Shown: positions 52,256 to 61,804, counted from the first letter of the stretch. The stretch is DNA of 64,000 nt from CAILZL01 sp050248275 (GCA_050248275.1 JBFWSR010000005.1:106782-170781); one strand, 5' to 3'. Numbers and translations are program-made. Notes: generated by a model not told the origin, from the letters alone.

Positions 52256-52729
52256 ATGAGTTTCAAGCGCGGGATGCAGACAGCCGGCGTGTTGCTGCTA
52301 CTGTCGATGTTCACTGCCTGTGTGACTACAAAGTTCGAGACGCCCAGGCTTACAGTGGTCAGTGTCGGCATGACGTCGGCGGACGTGTTCAGTCAGCAAT
52401 TCCGTATCCGCCTGCATGTGCAGAATCCCAATGCGCGCGAGTTGCCGGTCAAGAGCATCGAGTATGAGTTATTCCTGCAGGGCGACAGCTTTGCCGAGGG
52501 CATCAGCAATCAGCCATTCGTGGTGCCGGCCATGGGCGAGGCCGAGTTCGATACCGTGGTCAACACCCATTTCATGAGCAGCGTCGGCCGCCTGCTCAGC
52601 AAACTGAACAGCAGCGATGGCAACAAGGTACAGTATGTTTTTGTCGGCAAGGTGCATCTGAGCAAGGGCATGTTGCGCAACCTGCCTTTCAGCGAACAGG
52701 GCATGGTGGAGCTGGGGATCAAGCGATAG
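52256..52729 (+). CDS. LEA type 2 (WHy domain) lipoprotein
   Basis: A 157-residue predicted lipoprotein: the signal peptide ends in LLLSMFTACV, with Cys near residue 22 as the lipidation site. The mature part is a single WHy/LEA2 beta domain (FRIRLHVQNPNARELPVKSIEYELFLQG), known from desiccation-tolerance proteins and bacterial envelope lipoproteins. A stress-protective role is a guess. A GGGGATATG precedes the ATG. It sits between glgC and convergent glgA but has no known link to glycogen. Confidence 0.82.
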   Translation: MSFKRGMQTAGVLLLLSMFTACVTTKFETPRLTVVSVGMTSADVFSQQFRIRLHVQNPNARELPVKSIEYELFLQGDSFAEGISNQPFVVPAMGEAEFDTVVNTHFMSSVGRLLSKLNSSDGNKVQYVFVGKVHLSKGMLRNLPFSEQGMVELGIKR

Positions 52730-52732
52730 AGG

Positions 52733-52748
52733 CCGGGTCGCAACCCGG
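52733..52748. terminator. Short hairpin between the LEA lipoprotein and glgA
   Basis: CCGGGT (52733-52738) and ACCCGG (52743-52748) enclose a CGCA loop, immediately after the lipoprotein stop and 22 bases beyond the end of glgA. A short TTT follows on the plus strand. It probably serves both convergent genes. Confidence 0.5.
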
Positions 52749-52770
52749 TTTGCATGGATGCGTGACTGAG

Positions 52771-54216
52771 CTATTCGGTCATCATCTGTTCGTACATGCG
52801 CAGGTATTCCCGGGCCTGATGGCGCCAGGAGAAATCCCTCGTCATGGCATTGCGCATCATGCGCGCCCAGGAGGGCTTGTCCGCGAACAGATCGAGCGCC
52901 GTGTTCAGCGCCCAGTTCACGGCGGGCGCATCGTAGTCGTTGAATACGATGCCATTGCCGTCGTTGCCATCCCACATCTGCACTGAATCAGCCAGACCGC
53001 CGGTTTTGCGCACGATGGGAATGGTGCCGTACTTGAGGCTGTACATCTGATTCAGGCCGCAGGGTTCATACAGTGACGGCATCAGGAACATGTCGCTGCC
53101 GGCTTCGATGAGATGCGCCAGCGATTCATCGTAACCATTGCGGAAGAACACCCGCTCCGGGAAGCGCTGCATCAATTCCGTGAAAAAAGCCACGTACTGC
53201 GGATCGCCGCTGCCCAGCACGCACAGGACGAAATCCCGCGTGTCCAGCAGTGCCGGCAGGCTGTCTACCAGCAGGTCGATGCCTTTCTGCATGGCCAGGC
53301 GCGATATCAGTCCGACAACCGGCATGGCTGGGTCGGCCGGCAATCCGGCCAGTTGTAGTAAAGTCTGCTTGCAGCGTTGTTTGCCTTGCAGATCATCGAC
53401 CGTGTAGGGCGCTGGCAGCGTTTTGTCGATGGCGGGGTTCCAGATCTCATAATCAACGCCGTTGAGGATGCCCAGCACATGATCTCCCCGGCCACGCAGG
53501 ACGGCATCCAGTCCCTGACCGCCGGCGGGAGTGCATATTTCATGCGCATAAGTGGGGCTGACCGTGCTGACCATGTCGGCATGGCGAATGCCCTCCTTGA
53601 GCCAGTTGATCTGACCCAGCGCCAGATCTTCCGGATGTATGTATGCGCCTATATCGACGATGCCCGTGTCGCTGGCATTGGCTGCGGCAAACACTCCTTG
53701 ATAGCCGATGTTGTGAATGCTGAGCAGCGACCGTGTGTTCTGGAACAATCGATCCCAGCCATAGCTGGTCCGGATCATCAGAGGCAGCAGGCCGGTGTGC
53801 CAGTCATTGCAATGCAGAATGTCGGGCGCAAACTGCATGCGTTGCAGCGACTCCAGGACGGCGCGCTGCATCAGGATGAAACGCAGATGTTCATCGGTAT
53901 CGCTGGTATACAGCATGCTGCGCGCAAACAGGGCCGGACAGTCGATCAGGTGGATGGTCAAGGTCGAGCCGGGCAGGGTGGCGCTGTATAGCGAGAATTC
54001 ATAAGGATGTGTGCCCAGCAAAAGCGGCACATCCTGGATCGACGGCACCGGCTGTAAGACAAAGCGTGCATCACGCACGCCGGCATACAATGGCATGAAT
54101 ACCCGCAACTCGTGCCCGAGTTCATGCAGCGCCCGGGGCAGGGCAGCGGCGACATCGGCCAGACCGCCGGTCTTGGCAAAGGGAGTGATTTCCGAGGCAA
54201 CGAAGGCGATTTTCAT
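52771..54216 (-). CDS. glgA: Glycogen synthase (ADP-glucose:starch glucosyltransferase)
   Basis: A 481-residue GT5 enzyme that extends alpha-1,4-glucan from ADP-glucose. The substrate loop KTGGLADV lies near residues 15-22, the catalytic-His region DILHCNDWHTG near 135-145, and the C-terminal GT-B signature with MPSLYEPCGLNQMY. The length is normal (E. coli 477). It uses the ADP-glucose made by GlgC, convergently encoded next door. The glgA start is followed upstream by an intergenic region with a MITE-like element. Confidence 0.95.
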   Translation of the reverse strand: MKIAFVASEITPFAKTGGLADVAAALPRALHELGHELRVFMPLYAGVRDARFVLQPVPSIQDVPLLLGTHPYEFSLYSATLPGSTLTIHLIDCPALFARSMLYTSDTDEHLRFILMQRAVLESLQRMQFAPDILHCNDWHTGLLPLMIRTSYGWDRLFQNTRSLLSIHNIGYQGVFAAANASDTGIVDIGAYIHPEDLALGQINWLKEGIRHADMVSTVSPTYAHEICTPAGGQGLDAVLRGRGDHVLGILNGVDYEIWNPAIDKTLPAPYTVDDLQGKQRCKQTLLQLAGLPADPAMPVVGLISRLAMQKGIDLLVDSLPALLDTRDFVLCVLGSGDPQYVAFFTELMQRFPERVFFRNGYDESLAHLIEAGSDMFLMPSLYEPCGLNQMYSLKYGTIPIVRKTGGLADSVQMWDGNDGNGIVFNDYDAPAVNWALNTALDLFADKPSWARMMRNAMTRDFSWRHQAREYLRMYEQMMTE

Positions 54217-54294
54217 AAGGCTGCAAGTTTAACAGAGCCATCTCATGCTGCACCGGCGTGAGTGCGCGTGCATCGCCAGCAGGCTTTGCATAAG

Positions 54295-54465
54295 CTAGGA
54301 GCCTGTCGGATTCAGGAATGATCTACTGCGGCGGTGGCTAATCGGTCCATTTTTTCGATTGTTCTCGTTAAATAGCGACGGCTATTCGCCTCAAACAGTT
54401 TCGAAAAACTGTTCTCAATTTTCCACTCGCCTCGCTACGATCACCTGAGTGCGACAGACTCCTAG
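54295..54465. mobile_element. 171-bp MITE-like element with imperfect terminal inverted repeats
   Basis: Left end 54295-54316 (CTAGGAGCCTGTCGG...) and right end 54444-54465 are inverted repeats matching at 19 of 22 positions. Inside are two more perfect hairpins: AATAGC/GCTATT (54371-54386) and AACAGTTT/AAACTGTT (54394-54413). It is AT-richer than its surroundings and has no ORF. Similar GAGCCTGTCGG ends are widespread in intergenic repeats of beta- and gammaproteobacteria (recalled, not searched). No other full copy was noticed in this window. Confidence 0.6.
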
Positions 54466-54512
54466 ACTTGTTCAAGCATCATCGTATCAATGCAACTTTC
54501 CCAAGGCCCGGC

Positions 54513-55295
54513 GTGAATCAAGCGGCGAATCATTCCAACTGGATCGATGCCTGGCTGGAAACCCAGCGTGGCTGGGTGGGTCGTTGGCAGTCCCTGGCCG
54601 GCGAACAGCGCGTCGATGCCATGCGCGAAAGCATGAACATCCTGCGCGAACAGCTCAATCCAGCGGCCATGTCCCCCGAAGCATTGAATGTGGTGCAGAG
54701 TTTTCAGGCCCTGTTGCAGTCCTGCATGGCCAATGCCGGCGAGATGGTGCTGATGCTCAATGCCGAAGGCGAGCAGCCGCTCAATCCCTGGCAGCAGATG
54801 CTGCAGGTATTTCCGCTGGGACCGGCCCGCGAGCAACTGACTGCCTGGCAGGAATACACCAGGGCACAGGCCGAGTATCAGTTGCGCCTGCAGGTGGTGT
54901 TGCAGGCCTATGGCAAGGTATTCGCGCAGGCACTGGAAGCAGTGCCGAACCTGGCCGAACAGCGGGCGGCGCAGGGTAAACCCATCAACGGTTTTCGCGA
55001 GCTGTATGAGCTATGGATCGAATGTGGCGAGCAGTCCTTCGCCGGACTGGCCCATGATGAAAACTTCATCAGCGCACAGGCCGCCTGTGGCAATGCGCTG
55101 AGTCGCCTGAAGCGTTGCCAGAATGTATTGATCGAGTACTGGCTGAAATCGCATGACCTGCCGACACGCAGTGAAATGAACAGCGTGCATCTGCGTTTGC
55201 GTGGCTTGACGGCCAGAGTGGCCGAGCTGGAGCAGCAATTGCAGCAGCAAAACAAACCGTCGGTCCGCAGGACCGGCAAGCGATCCGGGGTTTAA
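54513..55295 (+). CDS. phaE: Class III PHA synthase subunit PhaE
   Basis: The 260-residue partner of PhaC in class III polyhydroxyalkanoate synthases, which activates PhaC and helps organise granules. The helical sequence (NWIDAWLETQRGWVGRW, then FRELYELWIECGEQSFAGLAHDENF) matches PhaE, and the C-terminus is a coiled-coil-like Gln/Leu segment with a basic tail. It is shorter than Allochromatium PhaE (357). I choose the GTG at 54513 with AAGG upstream; a TTG at 54468 directly after the MITE-like element is the upstream alternative. phaC follows after 9 bases. The nearby element could carry the promoter. Confidence 0.88.
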   Translation: MNQAANHSNWIDAWLETQRGWVGRWQSLAGEQRVDAMRESMNILREQLNPAAMSPEALNVVQSFQALLQSCMANAGEMVLMLNAEGEQPLNPWQQMLQVFPLGPAREQLTAWQEYTRAQAEYQLRLQVVLQAYGKVFAQALEAVPNLAEQRAAQGKPINGFRELYELWIECGEQSFAGLAHDENFISAQAACGNALSRLKRCQNVLIEYWLKSHDLPTRSEMNSVHLRLRGLTARVAELEQQLQQQNKPSVRRTGKRSGV

Positions 55296-55304
55296 AGGCG
55301 GCGC

Positions 55305-56372
55305 ATGAGTGATTTCACGCTCGATCCAGAACAAACCCGGCATGAAATGGCGCAGATGCAGCAGCGCGCCACCGAGTTGCTGAGCAGTCTGGCCGCTCTT
55401 CGCGATGTGGACATTGGCACGGCGCCCAAGGATGCGGTGTATCGCGAAGACAAGCTCACCTTGTATCGCTATCGCCCCGCGACATCGGCCAGGACGGCGG
55501 GGCCGGCAGTGCTGATCTGTTATGCGCTGGTGAATCGTCCCTACATGATGGATCTGCAACCAGACCGTTCGCTGATTCGCGGTCTGCTACAGCAAGGCAT
55601 GGATGTGTTTCTGATCGATTGGGGTTATCCAGATGGTTCGGATCGTTTTCTGGAATTGGACGACTACGTGAATCGCTACCTGCCGCACTGCGCCAGCAAG
55701 GTATGTGAATTGCGCGATGAAGCTCACGTCAATCTGTTGGGGGTTTGTCAGGGCGGCACCTTGAGTCTGTGTTTCACGGCCCTGCATCCCGAACTGGTCG
55801 GCAACCTGATCACGATGATCACGCCGGTGGATTTTCAGACGCCGGACGATCTGCTGTCGAAGTGGGTGCAACCGCTGGATGTCGATGCGCTGGTGGCCGC
55901 ATCGGGCAATGTATCGGGCGACTGGCTCAACGCGGCGTTCGTATCGCTGATGCCGTTTCGTTTGCTCAGCCAGAAGTACGTGGCTCTGCTCGACATTGCC
56001 CACGACCGGCACAAGCTGGAAAACTTCCTGCGCATGGAAAAATGGATCTTCGACAGTCCTGACCAGCCGGGCGCCATGTTTGCGCAATTCGTGCGTTGCC
56101 TGTACCAGCAGAATCAGTTGATCAAGGGCGAACTGGTCATTGGCGGCAAGCCCGTGAAGCTCCAGTCAATCACGCAGCCGCTGTTCAATGTCTATGCCGC
56201 GCAGGATCATCTGGTGCCGCCGGCCGCTTCACGTTGTCTGCGACAGTATGTGGCCTCCACGGATTATTCAGAGCTGGCTTTTGCCGGCGGCCATATCGGT
56301 ATTTATGTGAGCGGCAAGGCGCAACGGCAGATTCCTGCCGCGCTGGTGGACTGGCTGCGGCAGCGTTCCTGA
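55305..56372 (+). CDS. phaC: Class III PHA synthase subunit PhaC
   Basis: A 355-residue catalytic subunit that polymerises 3-hydroxyacyl-CoA into polyhydroxyalkanoate at granule surfaces. The alpha/beta-hydrolase lipase-like box GVCQGG holds Cys148, the catalytic Asp301 is in AQDHLVPP, and His330 in GGHIGIY, each one residue before the Allochromatium vinosum Cys149/Asp302/His331 triad. The length is the same as that enzyme. Short-chain monomers such as 3-hydroxybutyrate are typical for class III. phaA and phaB are not in the window. Confidence 0.95.
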   Translation: MSDFTLDPEQTRHEMAQMQQRATELLSSLAALRDVDIGTAPKDAVYREDKLTLYRYRPATSARTAGPAVLICYALVNRPYMMDLQPDRSLIRGLLQQGMDVFLIDWGYPDGSDRFLELDDYVNRYLPHCASKVCELRDEAHVNLLGVCQGGTLSLCFTALHPELVGNLITMITPVDFQTPDDLLSKWVQPLDVDALVAASGNVSGDWLNAAFVSLMPFRLLSQKYVALLDIAHDRHKLENFLRMEKWIFDSPDQPGAMFAQFVRCLYQQNQLIKGELVIGGKPVKLQSITQPLFNVYAAQDHLVPPAASRCLRQYVASTDYSELAFAGGHIGIYVSGKAQRQIPAALVDWLRQRS

Positions 56373-56487
56373 ATCCATCTCAAAAAATCGGGACGGCTTG
56401 TCTGTTACCGCCCTGTCCCTCGTGGTTTCGAAATGCAGCCGTTGAAGTCCAGGTTCTGGTAGATATAGCCGCCTACTGTTCGCAGAT

Positions 56488-56510
56488 GCCTATTTGGCAT
56501 GTCAATAGGC
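56488..56510. repeat. Hairpin in the gap between phaC and cysK
   Basis: GCCTATT (56488-56494) pairs with AATAGGC (56504-56510) over a 9-base loop. It is the best-defined structure in the 262-base gap between phaC and cysK. A weaker stem (GGGAC/GTCCC, 56391-56420) nearer phaC may mark its 3' end. No tRNA or ORF is visible there. Confidence 0.35.
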
Positions 56511-56634
56511 GTCAAGGCTCTCGCCCGGGAAACCTGAACGAGTGATACTCGCCTTCTGTACTAGTCCTCTGTTCCGGCCATTTGTTCTGGTTGCAGCGAA
56601 CTCGCTGCGCTGCCATTGAGTTATTGGGGGTCCC

Positions 56635-57576
56635 ATGATTTACGACAATATTCTCGGCACCATCGGACGCACGCCTGTCGTCCGCATCAATCGTCTGGCG
56701 CCGGTGCATGTCGCCATGTACGTCAAGTGCGAGTTCTTCAATCCGCTGTCTTCGGTCAAGGATCGTCTGGCCATTGCCATCATCGAAGACGCCGAACGTC
56801 GCGGCGTGCTCAAGCCTGGCCAGACCGTGGTTGAGGCCACTTCCGGCAATACCGGTATTGCGCTGGCCATGGTGTGTGCCGCCAAGGGTTATCCGTTCGT
56901 GGCCACCATGGTGGAAACCTTCTCGGTCGAACGCCGCAAGATCATGCGCGCGCTGGGTGCGAAAGTGATTCTGACGCCCGCCGCCGAACGCGGTACCGGC
57001 ATGGTGCGCAAGGCCAAAGAGCTGGCCGAGAAGAACGGCTGGTTCTGGGCCAGCCAGTTTGAAAATCCGGCCAATCCCGAATATCACCGCAACACCACGG
57101 GTCCGGAAATCCTCAGCGATTTCGCCGGCAAGCGACTCGATTTCTGGGTGACCGGCTGGGGCACGGGCGGCACGCTCACCGGCGCCGGGCAGATGCTCAA
57201 GAAGGCACGACCCGACATCAAGATCATTGCCACCGAGCCGGCGGGTGCATCGCTATTGAAAGGCGCCGAATTCAAACCGCACAAAATCCAGGGCTGGACG
57301 CCGGACTTCGTGCCCGCCGTGCTGGATCGCACAGTGGCCGATGACATCGTGCCGGTCACGGACGATGAAGCGATTCAGACTGCGCGCTCACTGGCCACGC
57401 AGGAAGGTATTTTCTGCGGCATTTCTTCCGGCGGCACTTTCGCGGCCGCGTTGAAAGTGGCGGCCACTGCCCCGCAGGGCGCGACGATCCTGGCCATGTT
57501 GCCGGATACCGCCGAGCGCTACTTGAGCACGGCCCTGTTCGAAGGCATCAACGATGGCACGGATGCGGAGTTCTAG
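56635..57576 (+). CDS. cysK: Cysteine synthase A (O-acetylserine sulfhydrylase)
   Basis: A 313-residue PLP enzyme that forms L-cysteine from O-acetylserine and sulfide. Lys42 in SSVKDRLA binds PLP, with the substrate loop TSGNTG near residue 70 and the phosphate loop GTGGTLTGAG. The length and the IYDNILGTIGRTPVV opening fit CysK rather than CysM. Its stop codon overlaps by one base the GTG start of an RND adaptor, so the two are translationally coupled, an unusual partnership. No cysE or sulfate genes are nearby. Confidence 0.94.
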   Translation: MIYDNILGTIGRTPVVRINRLAPVHVAMYVKCEFFNPLSSVKDRLAIAIIEDAERRGVLKPGQTVVEATSGNTGIALAMVCAAKGYPFVATMVETFSVERRKIMRALGAKVILTPAAERGTGMVRKAKELAEKNGWFWASQFENPANPEYHRNTTGPEILSDFAGKRLDFWVTGWGTGGTLTGAGQMLKKARPDIKIIATEPAGASLLKGAEFKPHKIQGWTPDFVPAVLDRTVADDIVPVTDDEAIQTARSLATQEGIFCGISSGGTFAAALKVAATAPQGATILAMLPDTAERYLSTALFEGINDGTDAEF

Positions 57577-58673
57577 TGCGAGTCAGTTTGAGCGACAGCC
57601 TGTCATGCCGGCCGCGCCATTCATTGCTGGTGCTGTGGGCACTGGCCTTGCTGGCCGCTTGCAACAAACCAGCCGATAGCGGCGCACTGGGCGGCAAACC
57701 TGCTGCGGGCGCAAAGCGCGTCACGGCCGTTACGACCGAGACCGTCAAGCTGAGTCGTTTCATCGACGAAACCGAAGCGCTGGGCACGGCCAAGGCGAAT
57801 GAGGCGGTGGACATCACCGCCAAGGCCACCAATCGCGTGGTGGCGCTGCACTTTCGCGAAGGCGAATATGTCAGGCAAGGCGCGGTGTTGGTCGAGTTCG
57901 ACGGTGCGGAGGCGCGCGCCAATCTGGCTGCGGCCGAAGCAGCCTTGCGCGACACGCAGAGTCAGTATCAACGCAGTCGCGAGCTGTATCAAAGCAAGGC
58001 CTTATCCGAATCCGATCTGGTGCAACTGGAAGCCAAGATGCTGAGCAGCAAGGCGCAGGTCGAGGCCGCGCAGGCGCGGGTGAACGACACCGTGATTCGC
58101 GCGCCCTTTGGTGGTCGAATCGGCTTGCGCGCGGTCAGCATCGGCAGTCTGGTCACGCCTGGACAGGTGATCAGCACGCTGGACGACACCAGCATCATCA
58201 AACTGGATTTCACCGTGCCGGAAAGCTATCTGGCCACCGTGAAGGAAGGACAACAGGTCGAAGCCAGAAGCAGCGCGTTTCTGGATGAAGCGTTTCACGG
58301 TCGCGTCAGCAGCATTGCCACCCGCGTCGATCCGGTGAGCCGTTCGGTGGTGGTGCGCGCCTTGCTCGACAACCGCACGCAGCGCCTCAAGCCGGGCATG
58401 TTCATGACCGTGCATCTGACGCGCTCACAAGGCGATGTGATGTTGATACCGGAACAGGCCCTGCTGCCGGAAGGCAATCGGCAGTACGTCTATGTCGTGA
58501 ACCAGGAAACCGCCAATAAAGTCGCCGTCATCATCGGGCGTCGCAAGCCGGGTCTGGTTGAAGTGCAACAGGGACTGCAAACCGGCGATGTCATTGTGGT
58601 CGAAGGCGGTGAAAAACTCAGCGATGGCGCCAAGGTCGCCGTGGCAGGTGCGAACCGGCCGGCGGAGTCCTGA
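57576..58673 (+). CDS. RND efflux periplasmic adaptor (HlyD/AcrA family), lipoprotein
   Basis: A 365-residue membrane-fusion protein. The N-terminal signal has a lipobox LLAACNKP with Cys near residue 29. The rest shows barrel, lipoyl and alpha-helical hairpin domains (KATNRVVALHFREGEYVRQGAVLVEFD, RAPFGGRIGLRAVSIGSLVTPGQ). It bridges the RND pump to an outer-membrane channel. It starts at a GTG in the cysK stop and ends in an ATG overlapping with the pump. It belongs with the pump that follows; the substrate is unknown. Confidence 0.92.
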   Translation: MRVSLSDSLSCRPRHSLLVLWALALLAACNKPADSGALGGKPAAGAKRVTAVTTETVKLSRFIDETEALGTAKANEAVDITAKATNRVVALHFREGEYVRQGAVLVEFDGAEARANLAAAEAALRDTQSQYQRSRELYQSKALSESDLVQLEAKMLSSKAQVEAAQARVNDTVIRAPFGGRIGLRAVSIGSLVTPGQVISTLDDTSIIKLDFTVPESYLATVKEGQQVEARSSAFLDEAFHGRVSSIATRVDPVSRSVVVRALLDNRTQRLKPGMFMTVHLTRSQGDVMLIPEQALLPEGNRQYVYVVNQETANKVAVIIGRRKPGLVEVQQGLQTGDVIVVEGGEKLSDGAKVAVAGANRPAES

Positions 58674-61600
58674 TGATCATTTCCGATATTTCGGTGCGGC
58701 GTCCGGTGTTCGCGGTGGTGGTCAGTCTGTTGCTGGCCATTCTGGGATTGATGGCGGGCGCACGCCTGGCGATCCGTGAGTATCCCAACATCGAGTCGCC
58801 TCAGGTCAGTGTCACCATCAACTACCGCGGCGCCTCCGCCGATGTGGTGGAAACCAAGATCACACGTACTGTCGAGAACCAGCTCGCCGGTATTGAAGGC
58901 CTGGAGAAGCTGCAATCTTCCAGTCAGGACCAGCGCTCGCGCATCAATCTCGAATTCAGCGTGGCCACCGACATCGAAGCAGCGGCCAACGATGTACGTG
59001 ATCGCATCTCGCGCATCCAGGCCAGTTTGCCCAATGAGGCCGATCCGCCCCGCATCAGCAAGGTCGATGCCCTTTCCGATAACCTGATCACGATCAGCAT
59101 GGGCAGCAAGACGCGCAGCCTTGGCGATCTGACCGACTATGCCAATCGTTACATCGTGGACCGCCTTACGGTGGTTCCCGGCGTGGCGACCGTGCAGATC
59201 AATGGCGCACAGAAATTTTCCATGCGCATCTGGCTGGATCGGCGTGCACTCGCTGCACGCCAGTTGACGGTGCAGGATGTAGAAAGCGCCTTGCGCAAGG
59301 AAAATGTCGAATTGCCGGCAGGCCGTCTGGAGTCGCAGCAGCGCGAGTTCACCCTGCGCACCGATACCGGCATGCGCACCGAAGAGGATTTTCGCCAGTT
59401 GGTGGTAGGCCGTGCCGTCAATGGTTATCTGGTGCGCCTCGGCGAAGTGGCCACCGTGGCCATTGGCGCTGAAGAGTTGCGCAGCATCTCGCGCAGAAAT
59501 GGCCAGTCGGATGTCGGGCTGTCAGTGACGCCCACCTCGACAGCCAATGTGCTCGATGTGGCATCGGGCGTGCGCCGGGTAGTGGATGGCATCAGGCAGG
59601 ATCTGCCCGATGATATCCAGATGGTGATTGCCCAGGACAATTCGACCTATGTTTCGGAATCCATCCATGAAGTGATCGTTACCCTGGGGATTGCACTGGT
59701 GCTGGTGTTGGTGGTGATTTATGCATTCCTGGGCACCCTGCGCGCCACCCTGATTCCAGCGCTCACCATTCCGATCTCGATTGTCTCTGCCTGCATGGTC
59801 ATGTCGGCGCTGGGATTTTCCATCAATGTGCTGACGCTGCTGGGGGCGGTGCTGGCCATTGGTCTGGTGGTGGACGATGCCATCGTGGTGCTGGAAAACA
59901 TCGTGCGTCGCATGGAGCAGGGCGAACCGGCCCTGATCGCGGCCGTTGATGGCAGCAAGGAAATCGGTTTTGCGGTGATCGCCACCACCCTGGCGCTGAC
60001 CGCAGTGTTCCTGCCGATCTCCTACATCCCCGGCAATATCGGTCGGCTGTTCGGTGAATTCGGCATTTCAGTCGCGGCGGCGATCCTGTTTTCCTGTGTG
60101 ATCGCACTCACGCTGACGCCGATGCTGGCTTCCGTCCTGTTTGCCAGTGGTGTGCAGCATGGTCGGGTGACGCGTCTGGTCGATACGGCGTTTCATGGCC
60201 TGTCTGCAGCTTACCGGCGCAGCCTGTCCGTCGCCGTCAGTCACTCATGGTGGGTGGTGATCGGCGCGCTGGGCGTGACGGCATTGGGTTACGGCATCTA
60301 TAGGACCCTGCCCAGTGAATATACGCCGGCCGACGATCGCGGCCGGTTGACCATCAATCTCACGCCACCTGAAGGTTCAAGCATCGAATACATCGATCGT
60401 TACCTGCATCAGGTGGAGCGGATTGCGGATGAGGAGATGCAACGGGGCAATGTGAGTTCCATCATTGCCGGCGCCGGACAAAGTATGAGTGGCAGCTTTA
60501 ACGGCCGGGTCAATGTTCTGCTGGTGCCATGGGGACAACGCGCCGAGTCGGCGCAGATGATTGCCAATCGTGTGCGCGGCAAGCTCAACTCCCTGCCGGG
60601 CGTGCGCATCAATGTGGTGACGCCGGCCGGACTCGCCGGTCGCGGCAGCAGTCAGCCGGTACGATTTGTACTGGGCGGTCCGAGTTATGAAGAACTGGTC
60701 AAATGGCGCAACATCGTGTTGCAGCGTGCCCGTGAGAATCCGGGATTGCTCAATGTGGATTCCGACTACGACGAACGCAAGCCGCAGTTGAAGATCGAGA
60801 TCGATCGCAGCCGCGCGGCTGATATGGGCGTATCGCTGGAGACGGTGGGGCGCACGCTGGAAACCATGATGGGCTCGCGCCAGGTCACCACGTATGTGGA
60901 TCGCGGCGAGGAATACAACGTGATGCTGCAGGCGCGCGCCGAGGATCGCGCCACGCCCAGCGACCTCGACAACATTTATGTGCGTTCGGAAAAATCGGCC
61001 ACGCTCATTCCGCTGGCCAATCTCGTGCAGATCAAGGAAGTGGCGGGGCCGAGCCAGTTGAACCGCTTCGACCGTCAGCGTTCGATTCAGATCTCCGCCA
61101 GTCTGGCCGACGGCTACTCGCTGGGACAGGCGCTCGATTTTCTGGAACAGGTGGTGCGCACCGAACTGCCGCCTGAAGCCACCATCAACTACGACGGTCA
61201 ATCGCGCGAGTTCAAGAAAGCCGGTGGCGCGCTCTACAGCACTTTCCTGCTGGCCATCGGCATTGTGTATCTGGTGCTGGCGGCGCAGTTCGAGAGTTTC
61301 CGTCACTCGGCCATCATCATCACCACGGTGCCGCTGGCCATTACGGGGGCAGTCATCGGCCTGTGGTGGCAGGGCGGTTCCATCAATGTGTTCAGTCAGA
61401 TCGGCGCGGTGATGCTGGTGGGCCTGGCTGCCAAGAACGGCGTGCTGATTGTCGAGTTCGCCAATCAGTTGCGCGATCGTGGCGTCGAGTTTGTCGAGGC
61501 CATTGTGCAGGCGTCCACCACCCGTTTGCGTCCCGTGTTGATGACCAGCTTGTGCACCGTATTTGGCGCCATCCCCTTGCTGATCGCCACCGGCGCCGGC

Positions 61601-61804
61601 GCCGAGAGCCGCCGACCCATTGGCGCCGTCATCGTATTCGGCGTCATGTTTTCGCTGGTGCTGACGCTGTATGTCGTGCCGGCGACGTGCATGCTGATTG
61701 CGCGCAATACCCGTTCACCCGAATATATCGGGCAACTGATCGGCAGGATGCGCGTTTCGCTGGCCAGCAAGGCGAGCGACAGGGCAAACGAAAGCGGAGT
61801 GTGA
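58673..61804 (+). CDS. RND-family efflux pump permease (AcrB/HAE-1 type)
   Basis: A 1043-residue inner-membrane proton-driven exporter with 12 helices and two large periplasmic loops. The proton-relay residues are intact: the Asp pair in LVVDDAIVVLEN near residues 400-411, Lys in AAKNGVLIVEFANQ near 923, and Arg in STTRLRPVLMTS near 955. The length matches AcrB (1049). It starts at an ATG overlapping the adaptor stop (TGATG). No outer-membrane factor gene follows, so it may use the TolC-family protein encoded at 9.1-10.5 kb. The drug or metabolite spectrum is unknown. Confidence 0.95.
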   Translation: MIISDISVRRPVFAVVVSLLLAILGLMAGARLAIREYPNIESPQVSVTINYRGASADVVETKITRTVENQLAGIEGLEKLQSSSQDQRSRINLEFSVATDIEAAANDVRDRISRIQASLPNEADPPRISKVDALSDNLITISMGSKTRSLGDLTDYANRYIVDRLTVVPGVATVQINGAQKFSMRIWLDRRALAARQLTVQDVESALRKENVELPAGRLESQQREFTLRTDTGMRTEEDFRQLVVGRAVNGYLVRLGEVATVAIGAEELRSISRRNGQSDVGLSVTPTSTANVLDVASGVRRVVDGIRQDLPDDIQMVIAQDNSTYVSESIHEVIVTLGIALVLVLVVIYAFLGTLRATLIPALTIPISIVSACMVMSALGFSINVLTLLGAVLAIGLVVDDAIVVLENIVRRMEQGEPALIAAVDGSKEIGFAVIATTLALTAVFLPISYIPGNIGRLFGEFGISVAAAILFSCVIALTLTPMLASVLFASGVQHGRVTRLVDTAFHGLSAAYRRSLSVAVSHSWWVVIGALGVTALGYGIYRTLPSEYTPADDRGRLTINLTPPEGSSIEYIDRYLHQVERIADEEMQRGNVSSIIAGAGQSMSGSFNGRVNVLLVPWGQRAESAQMIANRVRGKLNSLPGVRINVVTPAGLAGRGSSQPVRFVLGGPSYEELVKWRNIVLQRARENPGLLNVDSDYDERKPQLKIEIDRSRAADMGVSLETVGRTLETMMGSRQVTTYVDRGEEYNVMLQARAEDRATPSDLDNIYVRSEKSATLIPLANLVQIKEVAGPSQLNRFDRQRSIQISASLADGYSLGQALDFLEQVVRTELPPEATINYDGQSREFKKAGGALYSTFLLAIGIVYLVLAAQFESFRHSAIIITTVPLAITGAVIGLWWQGGSINVFSQIGAVMLVGLAAKNGVLIVEFANQLRDRGVEFVEAIVQASTTRLRPVLMTSLCTVFGAIPLLIATGAGAESRRPIGAVIVFGVMFSLVLTLYVVPATCMLIARNTRSPEYIGQLIGRMRVSLASKASDRANESGV

